Assembly (NCBI GenBank): GCA_964235495.1
Contig: CAXSAX010000017.1
Location: forward strand, 15,960 to 79,959
Direction of reading: 5' to 3'
Source: LMUY01 sp964235495
GTDB lineage: Bacteria; Pseudomonadota; Alphaproteobacteria; Acetobacterales; Acetobacteraceae
Length of the DNA stretch: 64,000 nt
Part shown: positions 7,618 to 14,417 of the stretch, piece after piece
How the letters are laid out: the number at the start of each line of letters is the position of its first letter
How positions within the stretch are numbered: the stretch's first letter is position 1
Made by a program: the position numbers and the translations under genes
Notes under the pieces: model-generated
Databases searched by the model: none
What the model saw: the letters and a program-made list of their open reading frames with translations, nothing else
What the model was told of the DNA's origin: nothing

Positions 7618-8755
7618 GCTCGGCGCAGCCTTGCAGGAAGCCGCCCAGGGTGCGGTGGAAGTCCGGCTCGTCCAGCAGGAAGGCGTCGTGCCCCTTGTCG
7701 GACGCGATCTCCACGAAGCTCACATTGGCCGCCGCCCGATTCAGCGCGCGGGCGACGGCGCGGGACTGCGCGGTGGGGAACAGCCAGTCCGAGCTGAACG
7801 ACACCACGCAGAACCGGGTGCGGGCGCCGCGGAACGCCGCCGACAAATCCCCGGCGTGGTCGGCCGCGAGGTCGAAGTAGTCCATCGCCCGGGTGATGGT
7901 CAGGTAGGAGTTGGCGTCGAACCGGTTGACGAAGGCGCTGCCCTGGTGGCGCAGGTAGCTCTCCACCTCGAACAAGTCGCCGAACAGGCTGAGCGCCTCG
8001 CGGGCCGAATCCGGCACCGCCTGCAGGCGGCGGCCGAACTTGCGGGTCAGCGCCTCCTCCGACAGGTATGTGATGTGGGCGGCCATGCGCGCCACCGCCA
8101 GGCCGCGCGCCGGCACCCGGCCGCTGGCCCAGTAGCGCCCCCCCACCCAGTCCGGATCGGCGAAGATCGCCTGGCGGCCCACCTCGTGGAAGGCGATGTT
8201 CTGCGCCGAGTGGAATGCGGCGGTGGCGACCGGCACGGCGGCGAACACCTGCGCCGGGTAGGCGGCGGCCCATTGCAGCACCTGCATCCCGCCCATGGAG
8301 CCGCCCACCACGGCGAACAGCCGGGCGATGCCGAGCCGGTCCACCAGCAGCTTCTGCGCCCGCACCATGTCGCCCACCGTGATGGGCGGGAAGCCAGTGC
8401 CCCAGGGCTCGCCGGTCGCCGGGTCGGGCGAGCGCGGCCCGGTGGTGCCGAGGCAGGAGCCGAGCACGTTGGAGCAGATGACGAAGAAGCGGTCCGTGTC
8501 GATCGGGCGGCCAGGCCCGACCACCGCGTCCCACCAGCCGCCGCGCCCGGTCAGCGGGTGGCGCTCGGCGGCGTATTGATCCCCGGTCAGCGCATGGCAG
8601 ACCAGCACGGCGTTGCTGCGGGCGGCGTTGAGCGCGCCGTAGGTGCAGTAGGCCACGTCCAGCCCCGGCAGCGACTGGCCGCACTCCAGCGGGAACGGCT
8701 CCGGGAAATGGGCGTGCTGGTGCGGGATGACGGACAGGGATTCAGGATGGTCCAC
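7601..8755 (-). CDS. metX: Homoserine O-acetyltransferase
   Basis: MetX is an alpha/beta hydrolase-fold enzyme that acylates homoserine, the committed step to methionine. Visible family features are NAVLVCHALTGD, the nucleophile elbow GGSMGGMQVLQWAA with the catalytic Ser, SSDWLFPTAQS with the acid, and SDKGHDAFLLDE with the catalytic His. The GTG at 8755 gives 384 residues and a normal N terminus (VDHPESLSV before PLECGQSLPG). A longer start at GTG 8803 is possible. The gene is divergent from the chorismate mutase gene at 8868, with about 110 bases between them holding both promoters. Confidence 0.93.
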   Translation of the reverse strand: MDHPESLSVIPHQHAHFPEPFPLECGQSLPGLDVAYCTYGALNAARSNAVLVCHALTGDQYAAERHPLTGRGGWWDAVVGPGRPIDTDRFFVICSNVLGSCLGTTGPRSPDPATGEPWGTGFPPITVGDMVRAQKLLVDRLGIARLFAVVGGSMGGMQVLQWAAAYPAQVFAAVPVATAAFHSAQNIAFHEVGRQAIFADPDWVGGRYWASGRVPARGLAVARMAAHITYLSEEALTRKFGRRLQAVPDSAREALSLFGDLFEVESYLRHQGSAFVNRFDANSYLTITRAMDYFDLAADHAGDLSAAFRGARTRFCVVSFSSDWLFPTAQSRAVARALNRAAANVSFVEIASDKGHDAFLLDEPDFHRTLGGFLQGCAEHAGLS

Positions 8756-8867
8756 GCCCCGTGTATGGCGACGCGGCCCCCCCGCGGCAACCGGGCCGGC
8801 CACGGCGGGCGAGCGTGGGCGAGCGTGGGCGATTGCCCGCGGGCCTGCCCGGGTTTAATCCAACCGT

Positions 8868-9740
8868 ATGCCTGACGCCCTGCCTCAACCCGTGGCCGAC
8901 CTGGCGGCGCTGCGCGGCCAGCTGGACCAGCTGGACGACGCGTTGCACGACGTGCTGCTGCGCCGGGCCGCCGTGGTGGAGCAGGTGGGCCGCCTCGGCG
9001 TGAAGGGCCGCGTGGCGCTGCGGCCGGGGCGCGAGGCCGCCATCCTGCGCCGGCTGCTCGCCCGCCACGCCGGGCCTTTCCCGCCCGGCAGCCTGCTGCG
9101 CCTCTGGCGCGAGCTGCTGGGCGGCATGACGGCCGTGCAGGGCGCCTGCGCCGTCGCCGTATGCGATCCGGACCCGGCGTGCGGCTACACCGCCGCCGCG
9201 CGGGAGCATTTCGGCGCGCTGATCCCGCTGCGCAGCTATCGCACCCCGGCGCAGGCGATGGGCGAGGTGCGCAACGGGTGGGCCGCCGCCGCCGTGCTGC
9301 CGCTGCCGGCGGACGGCGAGGCCGCCTCCGCCGCCTGGTGGACGGCGCTGCTGCACCAGGACGGGCCGCGCATCCACGTCACCGCGCGGCTGCCGTTCTG
9401 GGCGCCGCGGCCGGAGGGCGCGCCCAAGGTGCAGGCCCTGGTGGTCTCGGCGGCGGCGCCGGACCCGAGCGGGGACGACCGCTCCCTGCTGGGGCTGGAG
9501 GTGCCGGTGGAGCACAGCCGCGACCGCCTGTCGCAGGCGCTGGCCGCATCGGGGCTGGAGGCCGGCTCCGTGGTGCTGCGCCGGGATCCGGGGGCGGCCC
9601 GCGTGCTGGTGGAGGTGTCCGGCTTCGTCACCGAGTCCGACCCGCGCCTGGCCGGCTTCGCCACCCTGCGCCCGCCCGTGGTGGTGGGCGCCTACGCCGT
9701 GCCGATCCAGGGAGCCCCACCCAAGGAGACACCGCCATGA
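8868..9740 (+). CDS. Chorismate mutase with divergent prephenate-dehydratase-like C-terminal region
   Basis: Residues 10-90 form an AroQ chorismate mutase helix bundle (LRGQLDQLDDALHDVLLRRA, then VALRPGREAAILRRLL), which converts chorismate to prephenate. The following roughly 190 residues start VAVCDPDPACGYTAAAREHF and look like a worn version of the periplasmic-binding fold of prephenate dehydratases. The usual catalytic Thr-Arg-Phe signature is not evident, so dehydratase activity is doubtful. The gene overlaps hisC by 4 bases (ATGA) and precedes tyrC, so it should feed tyrosine or phenylalanine synthesis. The 290-residue length is shorter than a full P-protein. Confidence 0.75.
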   Translation: MPDALPQPVADLAALRGQLDQLDDALHDVLLRRAAVVEQVGRLGVKGRVALRPGREAAILRRLLARHAGPFPPGSLLRLWRELLGGMTAVQGACAVAVCDPDPACGYTAAAREHFGALIPLRSYRTPAQAMGEVRNGWAAAAVLPLPADGEAASAAWWTALLHQDGPRIHVTARLPFWAPRPEGAPKVQALVVSAAAPDPSGDDRSLLGLEVPVEHSRDRLSQALAASGLEAGSVVLRRDPGAARVLVEVSGFVTESDPRLAGFATLRPPVVVGAYAVPIQGAPPKETPP

Positions 9741-10837
9741 CAACGCCGCAGCCCCGCCCCGGCATCCTGCAGGTGTCGCCCTACGTCGGCGGCGAGGCCA
9801 CGCTGCCTGGGGTCAACCAAGTCATCAAGCTGTCCTCCAACGAGGGCGCGTTCGGCCCGCCCCCGGCGGCCGTGCTGGCGGCCCGGCGCGCGGCGGCGGA
9901 CATGCACCGCTATCCGGACGGCAGCTGCCGCGCGCTGCGGCAGGCGATCGGCGACCAGTGGGGGCTGGACCCGGCGCGCATCGTGTGCGGCGCCGGGTCG
10001 GACGAGCTGCTGGCGCTGCTGATCCAGGCCTATGCCGGGCCGGGCGCCGAGATCGTGATGAGCGCGCATGGCTTCTCCATGTACGACATCGCCGGCACGG
10101 CGTCGGGCGCCCGGGTGGTCAAGGCGCCGGAGCGGCGGCTGACGGCGGACGTGGACGCCCTGCTCGCCGCCGTGGGCCCGGCCACCCGCCTGGTCATGCT
10201 GGCCAATCCCAACAACCCGACCGGCACGGTGCTGCCGCACTCCGAGATGGCGCGGCTGCGGGCCGGGCTGCCGCCAGACGTGCTGCTGCTGATCGACGCC
10301 GCCTATTGCGAGTACGTGGACCGGGCGGACTACGACGCGGGTGCGGCGCTGGTGGAAGCCGGGGACAACACGGTGATGACCCGCACCTTCAGCAAGATCT
10401 ACGGCATGGGCGGGCTACGGCTCGGCTGGTGCTACGGCCCCCCCGCCGTCATCGACGTGTTGAACCGGCTGCGCGGGCCGTTCAACGTCTCCGTGCCGGC
10501 GCAGGAGGCGGGCATCGCCGCGCTGGCGGAGCCGCACTGGGTCGAGGCCGGGCTCCGCCACAACGCCAGGCAGCGCGCCCGGCTGACGCAGGCGCTGGAG
10601 GGCCTGGGCCTGCAGGTGGGGCCGAGCGAGTGCAACTTTGTGCTGGCCGATTTCGGCACGGCGGCGGCGGCGGATGCGGCGGACCAGGCGCTGCGCCGCC
10701 GCGGCATCCTGGTCCGCGCCATGCGCAGCTACGGCCTGCCGCACTGCCTGCGCATCACCGTCGGCACCGCCGCGGAGTGCGACCTGGTGACGGAGGCGCT
10801 GGCGGAGCATGCCGCGCGGCAGCCCGCCCATGCCTGA
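9737..10837 (+). CDS. hisC: Histidinol-phosphate/aromatic aminotransferase
   Basis: This fold-type I PLP aminotransferase (366 aa) has IKLSSNEGAFGPPP, VCGAGSDELLALL, MLANPNNPTGT, LIDAAYCEYV and the PLP-lysine site TRTFSKIYGMGGLRLGWCYG. HisC converts imidazole-acetol phosphate to histidinol phosphate. Its position between a chorismate mutase and a prephenate dehydrogenase, rather than in a his operon, suggests a role on aromatic keto acids, as known for alphaproteobacterial HisC-like enzymes. ATG 9737 is preceded by AAGGAGACACC and overlaps the upstream stop. Substrate preference is inferred from context only. Confidence 0.88.
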   Translation: MTTPQPRPGILQVSPYVGGEATLPGVNQVIKLSSNEGAFGPPPAAVLAARRAAADMHRYPDGSCRALRQAIGDQWGLDPARIVCGAGSDELLALLIQAYAGPGAEIVMSAHGFSMYDIAGTASGARVVKAPERRLTADVDALLAAVGPATRLVMLANPNNPTGTVLPHSEMARLRAGLPPDVLLLIDAAYCEYVDRADYDAGAALVEAGDNTVMTRTFSKIYGMGGLRLGWCYGPPAVIDVLNRLRGPFNVSVPAQEAGIAALAEPHWVEAGLRHNARQRARLTQALEGLGLQVGPSECNFVLADFGTAAAADAADQALRRRGILVRAMRSYGLPHCLRITVGTAAECDLVTEALAEHAARQPAHA

Positions 10838-11741
10838 ACCGGGGCCTGAACCGGGGCCTGAGCCGGTGTTCCGCCGCCTTGCGGTGGTGGGGATGGGGCT
10901 GATCGGCAGCTCCGTCGCCCGCGGCTGCCGGGCGCGGCCGGGGCTGGTGGGCGAGCTGGTCGCCACCGACGCCAGCGCCGCCGTGCTGGCGCGGGTGGCG
11001 GAGCTGGGCCTCGCCGACGCCGTGGAGCCGGAGCTGGCGCAGGCCGTGGCGGGGGCGGACGGCGTCATGCTCTGCGCCCCCGTCGGCACGTTCGCGGCGC
11101 TGGCCGCCGCCATGGCGCCGCACCTGGCGCCGGGCACCGTCGTGACGGACGCCGGGTCCACCAAGCAGTCGGTGATCCGGGACTTGGCGGCGGCGCTGCC
11201 CGCGGGCGTGCACCTGGTCCCGGCGCATCCGATGGCGGGCACCGAGCATTCCGGGCCGGATGCCGGGTTCGCGGCCCTGTTCCAGGACCGCTGGTGCCTC
11301 ATCACCCCGCCGGCCGGCACTGACCCGGCGGCGGTGGAGCGGGTGGCGGCGCTGTGGCGCGGCCTGGGCTCCACCATCGAGGTCATGGACGCGGCGCACC
11401 ATGACCGCGTGGTCGCCATCGTCAGCCACCTGCCCCACTTGATTGCCTTCACCATTTGCGGCACCGCGGACGACCTGGCGGACGAGAGCCGGCAGCAGGT
11501 GATGCGCTTCGCCGCCGCCGGGTTCCGCGACTTCACCCGCATCGCCGCGTCCGACCCGGTGATGTGGCGGGACGTGTTCCTGAACAACCGCGAGGCGCTG
11601 CTGGAGATGCTGGCGCGCTTCACGGAGGACGCGCAGGCGATGGCGCGGGCGGTGCGGTGGGGCGACGGCGGCTACATCGAGGACAAGATCGAGCGCGGCC
11701 GGGCGATCCGGCGCAGCCTGATCGAGCTGCACCAAGAGTAG
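10830..11741 (+). CDS. tyrC: Prephenate/arogenate (cyclohexadienyl) dehydrogenase
   Basis: This NAD-dependent TyrA-family enzyme oxidatively decarboxylates prephenate or arogenate on the way to tyrosine. After a Pro-Glu-rich leader (PEPGPEPGPEP), encoded by short 12-base repeats, comes the dinucleotide fold VVGMGLIGSSVARGC. TDAGSTKQ, the active-site HPMAGTEHSGP and VSHLPHLIAF follow. ATG 10830 overlaps the hisC stop; an in-frame ATG at 10809 would add seven residues. The order chorismate mutase-hisC-tyrC forms a coherent tyrosine branch. There is no ACT domain at the C terminus, so feedback control by that route is not expected. Confidence 0.9.
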   Translation: MPEPGPEPGPEPVFRRLAVVGMGLIGSSVARGCRARPGLVGELVATDASAAVLARVAELGLADAVEPELAQAVAGADGVMLCAPVGTFAALAAAMAPHLAPGTVVTDAGSTKQSVIRDLAAALPAGVHLVPAHPMAGTEHSGPDAGFAALFQDRWCLITPPAGTDPAAVERVAALWRGLGSTIEVMDAAHHDRVVAIVSHLPHLIAFTICGTADDLADESRQQVMRFAAAGFRDFTRIAASDPVMWRDVFLNNREALLEMLARFTEDAQAMARAVRWGDGGYIEDKIERGRAIRRSLIELHQE

Positions 11742-11742
11742 C

Positions 11743-11860
11743 AAGGTCGGGGCGTTGCCCCGAACCCCACCAGAGGACAGCGTCCTCTGGACGCCTGTTT
11801 ATAAGCAACAGGGGTCAAGGGGACTTCGTCCCCTTGCGGGTGCAGGGCGAAGCCTTGCGG
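11743..11860. repeat. Serial-hairpin intergenic element, copy 2
   Basis: This copy sits directly after the tyrC stop and before the convergent hydrolase stop. It shows CGGGGC-GTT-GCCCCG, CCAGAGGAC-AGC-GTCCTCTGG, CCTGTTTATAAGCAACAGG, CAAGGGGAC-TTC-GTCCCCTTG and GCAGGGCGAAGCCTTGC. The stems match copy 1 almost base for base while the loops differ, the pattern expected if paired RNA structure is what is kept. It fills the whole space between two convergent genes. Confidence 0.85.
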
Positions 11861-11862
11861 GA

Positions 11863-12684
11863 CTAACGGTTGATGAAGGCGAGCAGGTCCACGTTCAGCT
11901 TGTCCTTGGACACGAAGAACGTCGCGTGCGGGGCGTCGTCGTATTCCAGCAGCGTCGCGCCGGGGATCATCTTTGCCGCTTCGCGGCCGGAGATGGCGAT
12001 CGGCACCGTCGCGTCCGCCGTGCCGTGGATCACCAGCGTCGGCATGGTGAACGCCTTCATGTCGCTGCGGAAATCGGTGGCGGAGAAGGCGCGCACGCAA
12101 TCCATGGTGGCCTTAGGCGAGCCAGTCAGCGCCATGCCCATCGACCATTGCAGGATCTCGCTGGTGACGGTGAAGTTCAGCAGGCCGGCGCCGAAGAACT
12201 GCTTGCCGAAGGTCGCCAGGAAGTGCGGCCGGTCCGTGGCCAAACCGTCCAGCATCTGGTCGAAGATGCCTTGGTCCGCGCCGTCTGGATGGTCGGCGGT
12301 CTTGAGCAGGAAGGGGGTGACGGCCGAGAGCAGCACGGCCCTGGCCACGCGCTGCGCCCCGTGGCGGGACAGATAGCGCGCCACCTCGCCGCCGCCCATG
12401 GAGAAGCCGACCAGGGTGGCGCCTTGCAGGTCCAGCGCCTCCATCAGGCTGTTCAGGTCACCGGCCAGCGTGTCGTAGTCGTAGCCGCTCCAGGGCTGGC
12501 CGGACTTGCCGAAGCCGCGCCGGTCATAGGCGATGACGCGCAAGCCGTTGGCCGCCAGCACCGGCGCTTGGTACTCCCACATCTGGGAATTGAGCGGCCA
12601 GCCGTGGATCAACACGACCGGCTTGCCGCTGCCCCAGTCGTTGTAGAAAAGCTCGGTGCCGTCGGTGGCTGTGACGAAGGGCAT
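11863..12684 (-). CDS. Alpha/beta hydrolase, non-haem chloroperoxidase/arylesterase type
   Basis: The 273-residue protein is a typical cofactor-free haloperoxidase or esterase-like alpha/beta hydrolase. It has VLIHGWPLNSQMWE (oxyanion loop), YDRRGFGKSGQP, the nucleophile elbow GFSMGGGEVARY with Ser95, HGTADATVP with the acid, and DDAPHATFF with the catalytic His. Such proteins hydrolyse esters and show perhydrolase activity in vitro; the natural substrate is unknown. The gene has its own start after a 64-base gap from gmhA and converges on tyrC. Confidence 0.9.
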   Translation of the reverse strand: MPFVTATDGTELFYNDWGSGKPVVLIHGWPLNSQMWEYQAPVLAANGLRVIAYDRRGFGKSGQPWSGYDYDTLAGDLNSLMEALDLQGATLVGFSMGGGEVARYLSRHGAQRVARAVLLSAVTPFLLKTADHPDGADQGIFDQMLDGLATDRPHFLATFGKQFFGAGLLNFTVTSEILQWSMGMALTGSPKATMDCVRAFSATDFRSDMKAFTMPTLVIHGTADATVPIAISGREAAKMIPGATLLEYDDAPHATFFVSKDKLNVDLLAFINR

Positions 12685-12748
12685 GACGCCTCCCAGTTCG
12701 TTCCCAACTCGCCTAACGGAGGCTGTCCGGCAAGGTTTCAGAGGCGGC

Positions 12749-13324
12749 TCACATGCGCGGGAACATGGCCGCCTCTACCAGGCCGCAGACGATATGGGCG
12801 GCGGTGATGTGGATTTGCTGGATGATCGTGTTCTTGGCCGACGGCGCTTCCAGCAGGTGATGGCAGGCTTCCCGCATCGGGCCGCCCTTGTTGCCGGCGA
12901 AGCCCAGGCAGGTCATGCCCTTGGCCCGCGCCGCGGCGAAGGCGAGCAGCACGTTGGGCGAGCTGCCGCCCGTGCTGATGCCGAGCAGCACGTCGCCCAC
13001 CTGGCCCAGCGCCAGCACCTGGCGCTCGAAGATGTGCTGGAAGCCGTAGTCGTTGGCCACCGCGGTCAGGATGGAGCTGTCGGTGGTCAGCGCCAGGGCG
13101 GCGAGCGGGGCGCGGTCGTAGAACAGCCGCGAGACGAACTCGGCGGCGATGTGCTGCGCGTCCCCGGCGCTGCCGCCGTTGCCGCACACCAGCACCTTGC
13201 GCCCATCGCGCAGCGCCGCGGTGATCGCGTCCGCCATGCCGGCCATGACCTGGCGGTGCTGCGGCTCGGCCTTGAGGGCGGCGAACGAAGCGATGGTCTC
13301 GTCCAGGTAGGGATCGATGTTCAT
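12749..13324 (-). CDS. gmhA: D-sedoheptulose 7-phosphate isomerase
   Basis: GmhA converts sedoheptulose 7-phosphate to D-glycero-D-manno-heptose 7-phosphate, the first step of ADP-heptose synthesis for LPS. The 191-residue SIS-domain protein has VLVCGNGGSAGDAQHIAAE and LLGISTGGSSPNV for phosphate binding. GFAGNKGGPM and QIHITAAHIVCGLVE carry the metal and catalytic residues of the family. It acts in the same pathway as rfaD at 168. The neighbouring hicAB genes upstream have different base composition, so gmhA probably starts its own transcript or reads through from them. Confidence 0.93.
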   Translation of the reverse strand: MNIDPYLDETIASFAALKAEPQHRQVMAGMADAITAALRDGRKVLVCGNGGSAGDAQHIAAEFVSRLFYDRAPLAALALTTDSSILTAVANDYGFQHIFERQVLALGQVGDVLLGISTGGSSPNVLLAFAAARAKGMTCLGFAGNKGGPMREACHHLLEAPSAKNTIIQQIHITAAHIVCGLVEAAMFPRM

Positions 13325-13349
13325 GGATGTGGCCTCCGAAGCGGGTTGC

Positions 13350-13754
13350 CTACGCGATGCGGCGCGGCTCTTCCAGGGTCAAGCGCGCGATGGCGCCAGA
13401 ACGGGTCTCCCCGGCCGACCGGGCCAGCGCGTCCAGGCGTTTCAGCACCCGGCGGGGCAGCGTGATGTTCACGCGCTCCGTGACGTCATCGAGCAAGGCG
13501 GGGTCAAGCGTGACGACGCCGAACGTCCATCCGGCATAGTCCGGGTTCTGACTAATGGCATCCAGGCGCGTTGGCGGCGGAATGGCTTGCCCGCTGTCCA
13601 GGGCGGCATCGACCCAGGCCGCCACGGCTTCCTCGGCGCCGGCCATGGCTTCGTCCAGCGTGTCTCCAGCTGAGAAGCAGCCTGGCAGGTCCGGAACGAT
13701 GACTCCGAAGGCCACGGTCGATGAGCCCGGTTCGATTGCGATGGGATAGCGCAT
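13350..13754 (-). CDS. hicB: HicB-type antitoxin
   Basis: The 134-residue protein has the HicB degenerate RNase H-like fold at the N terminus (RYPIAIEP, FGVIVPDLPGCFSAGDTLDEA, EEAVAAWVDAAL). A ribbon-helix-helix DNA-binding tail (VNITLPRRVLKRLDALARSA) follows. HicB neutralises the HicA mRNA interferase and represses the operon. ATG 13754 is the family start; the frame stays open upstream, but that extension overlaps hicA and is not conserved. It lies 68 bases downstream of hicA, in the order hicA-hicB. Confidence 0.88.
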   Translation of the reverse strand: MRYPIAIEPGSSTVAFGVIVPDLPGCFSAGDTLDEAMAGAEEAVAAWVDAALDSGQAIPPPTRLDAISQNPDYAGWTFGVVTLDPALLDDVTERVNITLPRRVLKRLDALARSAGETRSGAIARLTLEEPRRIA

Positions 13755-13822
13755 GCTTTGGTCTGTTCCACCGCTGTGATGTTTCCGCCGAAATGCACGG
13801 TAGGATGGCTGTGCCCAGCTTC

Positions 13823-14002
13823 CTAAAATCCAGCTTGCTTGCGGATCGCTGCGACCAACCCAGTGCCAAGATCTTTCTTTGGGTGCGGCACTACGATGTG
13901 ATTGGAGCGGCCAGGATGCTTGAACACGTGATGCGAGCCTCGAATACGATCCAGGACCCGTCCAGACGCCTGTAGTGCCTGAATTATCTTGGCACTGCTC
14001 AT
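13823..14002 (-). CDS. hicA: HicA-type mRNA interferase toxin
   Basis: The 59-residue double-stranded RNA-binding-like protein begins MSSAKIIQALQASG and contains RIRGSHHVFKHP, where His in GSHH is the expected catalytic residue, followed by IVVPHPKKDLGTGLVAAI. HicA cleaves mRNA during translation until blocked by HicB. ATG 14002 gives the family length. Its base composition is visibly lower in GC than the flanking genes, which suggests transfer as a small module. Confidence 0.88.
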   Translation of the reverse strand: MSSAKIIQALQASGRVLDRIRGSHHVFKHPGRSNHIVVPHPKKDLGTGLVAAIRKQAGF

Positions 14003-14009
14003 CGTGCGC

Positions 14010-14037
14010 ACTATACACACGAACTTTTTGGTTTCAA
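14010..14037 (-). promoter_or_regulatory. Candidate hicA promoter with operator-like inverted repeat
   Basis: On the minus strand TTGAAA (14037-14032) and TATAGT (14015-14010) are separated by 16 bases, a good sigma70-type pair. GTGCGCAC, overlapping the start region between the -10 box and the hicA ATG, is a perfect palindrome, and GTGTGTATAGTGCGCAC could form a HicB operator. The region is AT-rich compared with its surroundings. Confidence 0.5.
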
Positions 14038-14046
14038 GACAAATTC

Positions 14047-14072
14047 GGCCGCGGAGCCTGAGCCCCGCGGCC
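14047..14072. terminator. GC-rich hairpin between the small His-rich gene and hicA
   Basis: GGCCGCGG (14047-14054) pairs with CCGCGGCC (14065-14072) around a 10-base interior, just downstream of the minus-strand gene ending at 14100. On the minus strand it is followed by an AT-rich stretch (GAATTTGTCTTG) but no long U-run, so termination is plausible and not certain. Confidence 0.4.
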
Positions 14073-14099
14073 GACGACGGCGGCTGATTTTGCTTCTTC

Positions 14100-14282
14100 T
14101 TACTTCGCCACCGCCCACTCGTGCGCATGCACCAGGCCAGCGTCGTGGTCGTCGTGCCCCACACGGTTCACCACCATGCCATGCTCATGGCAGCGGTCGG
14201 CGTGCGTGCGGCCGGCCATCGCCACCGCGACGGCGCCATGGCGCTCTGAAGGGTCGGGCCGGTGAGGCGGGGTCTGGGTCAT
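14100..14282 (-). CDS. Small His/Asp-rich protein of unknown function
   Basis: A 60-residue protein starts at ATG 14282 with a well-placed AGGAG eight bases upstream (AGGAGCTTGACC), which supports real translation. The sequence contains clustered potential metal ligands: RPDPSERHG, HADRCHEHG, VGHDDHDAG and VHAHEW. It has no signal peptide or membrane segment. I do not recognise a family. A metal-binding or metal-carrier role is a guess from composition only. It is divergent from the regulator at 14418. Confidence 0.6.
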   Translation of the reverse strand: MTQTPPHRPDPSERHGAVAVAMAGRTHADRCHEHGMVVNRVGHDDHDAGLVHAHEWAVAK

Positions 14283-14355
14283 GGTCAAGCTCCTGGGCCA
14301 ATCGATGCGTGAAGTCTTGACATAATCTTGGCTTGATGACTGCCTGGAACTTGTC

Positions 14356-14365
14356 GCAACGTTGC
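14356..14365. promoter_or_regulatory. Perfect 10-base palindrome GCAACGTTGC in a divergent promoter region
   Basis: The palindrome lies in the 135-base space between the small His-rich gene and the regulator at 14418, 53 bases before the regulator start. A direct repeat GTAAAG-CCT-GTAAAG runs into the GTG start. Either could be an autoregulatory site, but neither matches the TTTGCAAA-type motif known for RamB/PccR relatives. Confidence 0.3.
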
Positions 14366-14417
14366 AATCCTGTCATTTGTTCCCCATGCGAGCCACGCAA
14401 ACCGTAAAGCCTGTAAA

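Noticed and set aside
13755..14018. Long N-terminal extension of HicB
   Set aside because: It covers the hicA gene in another frame and has no similarity to HicB; ATG 13754 gives the family length.
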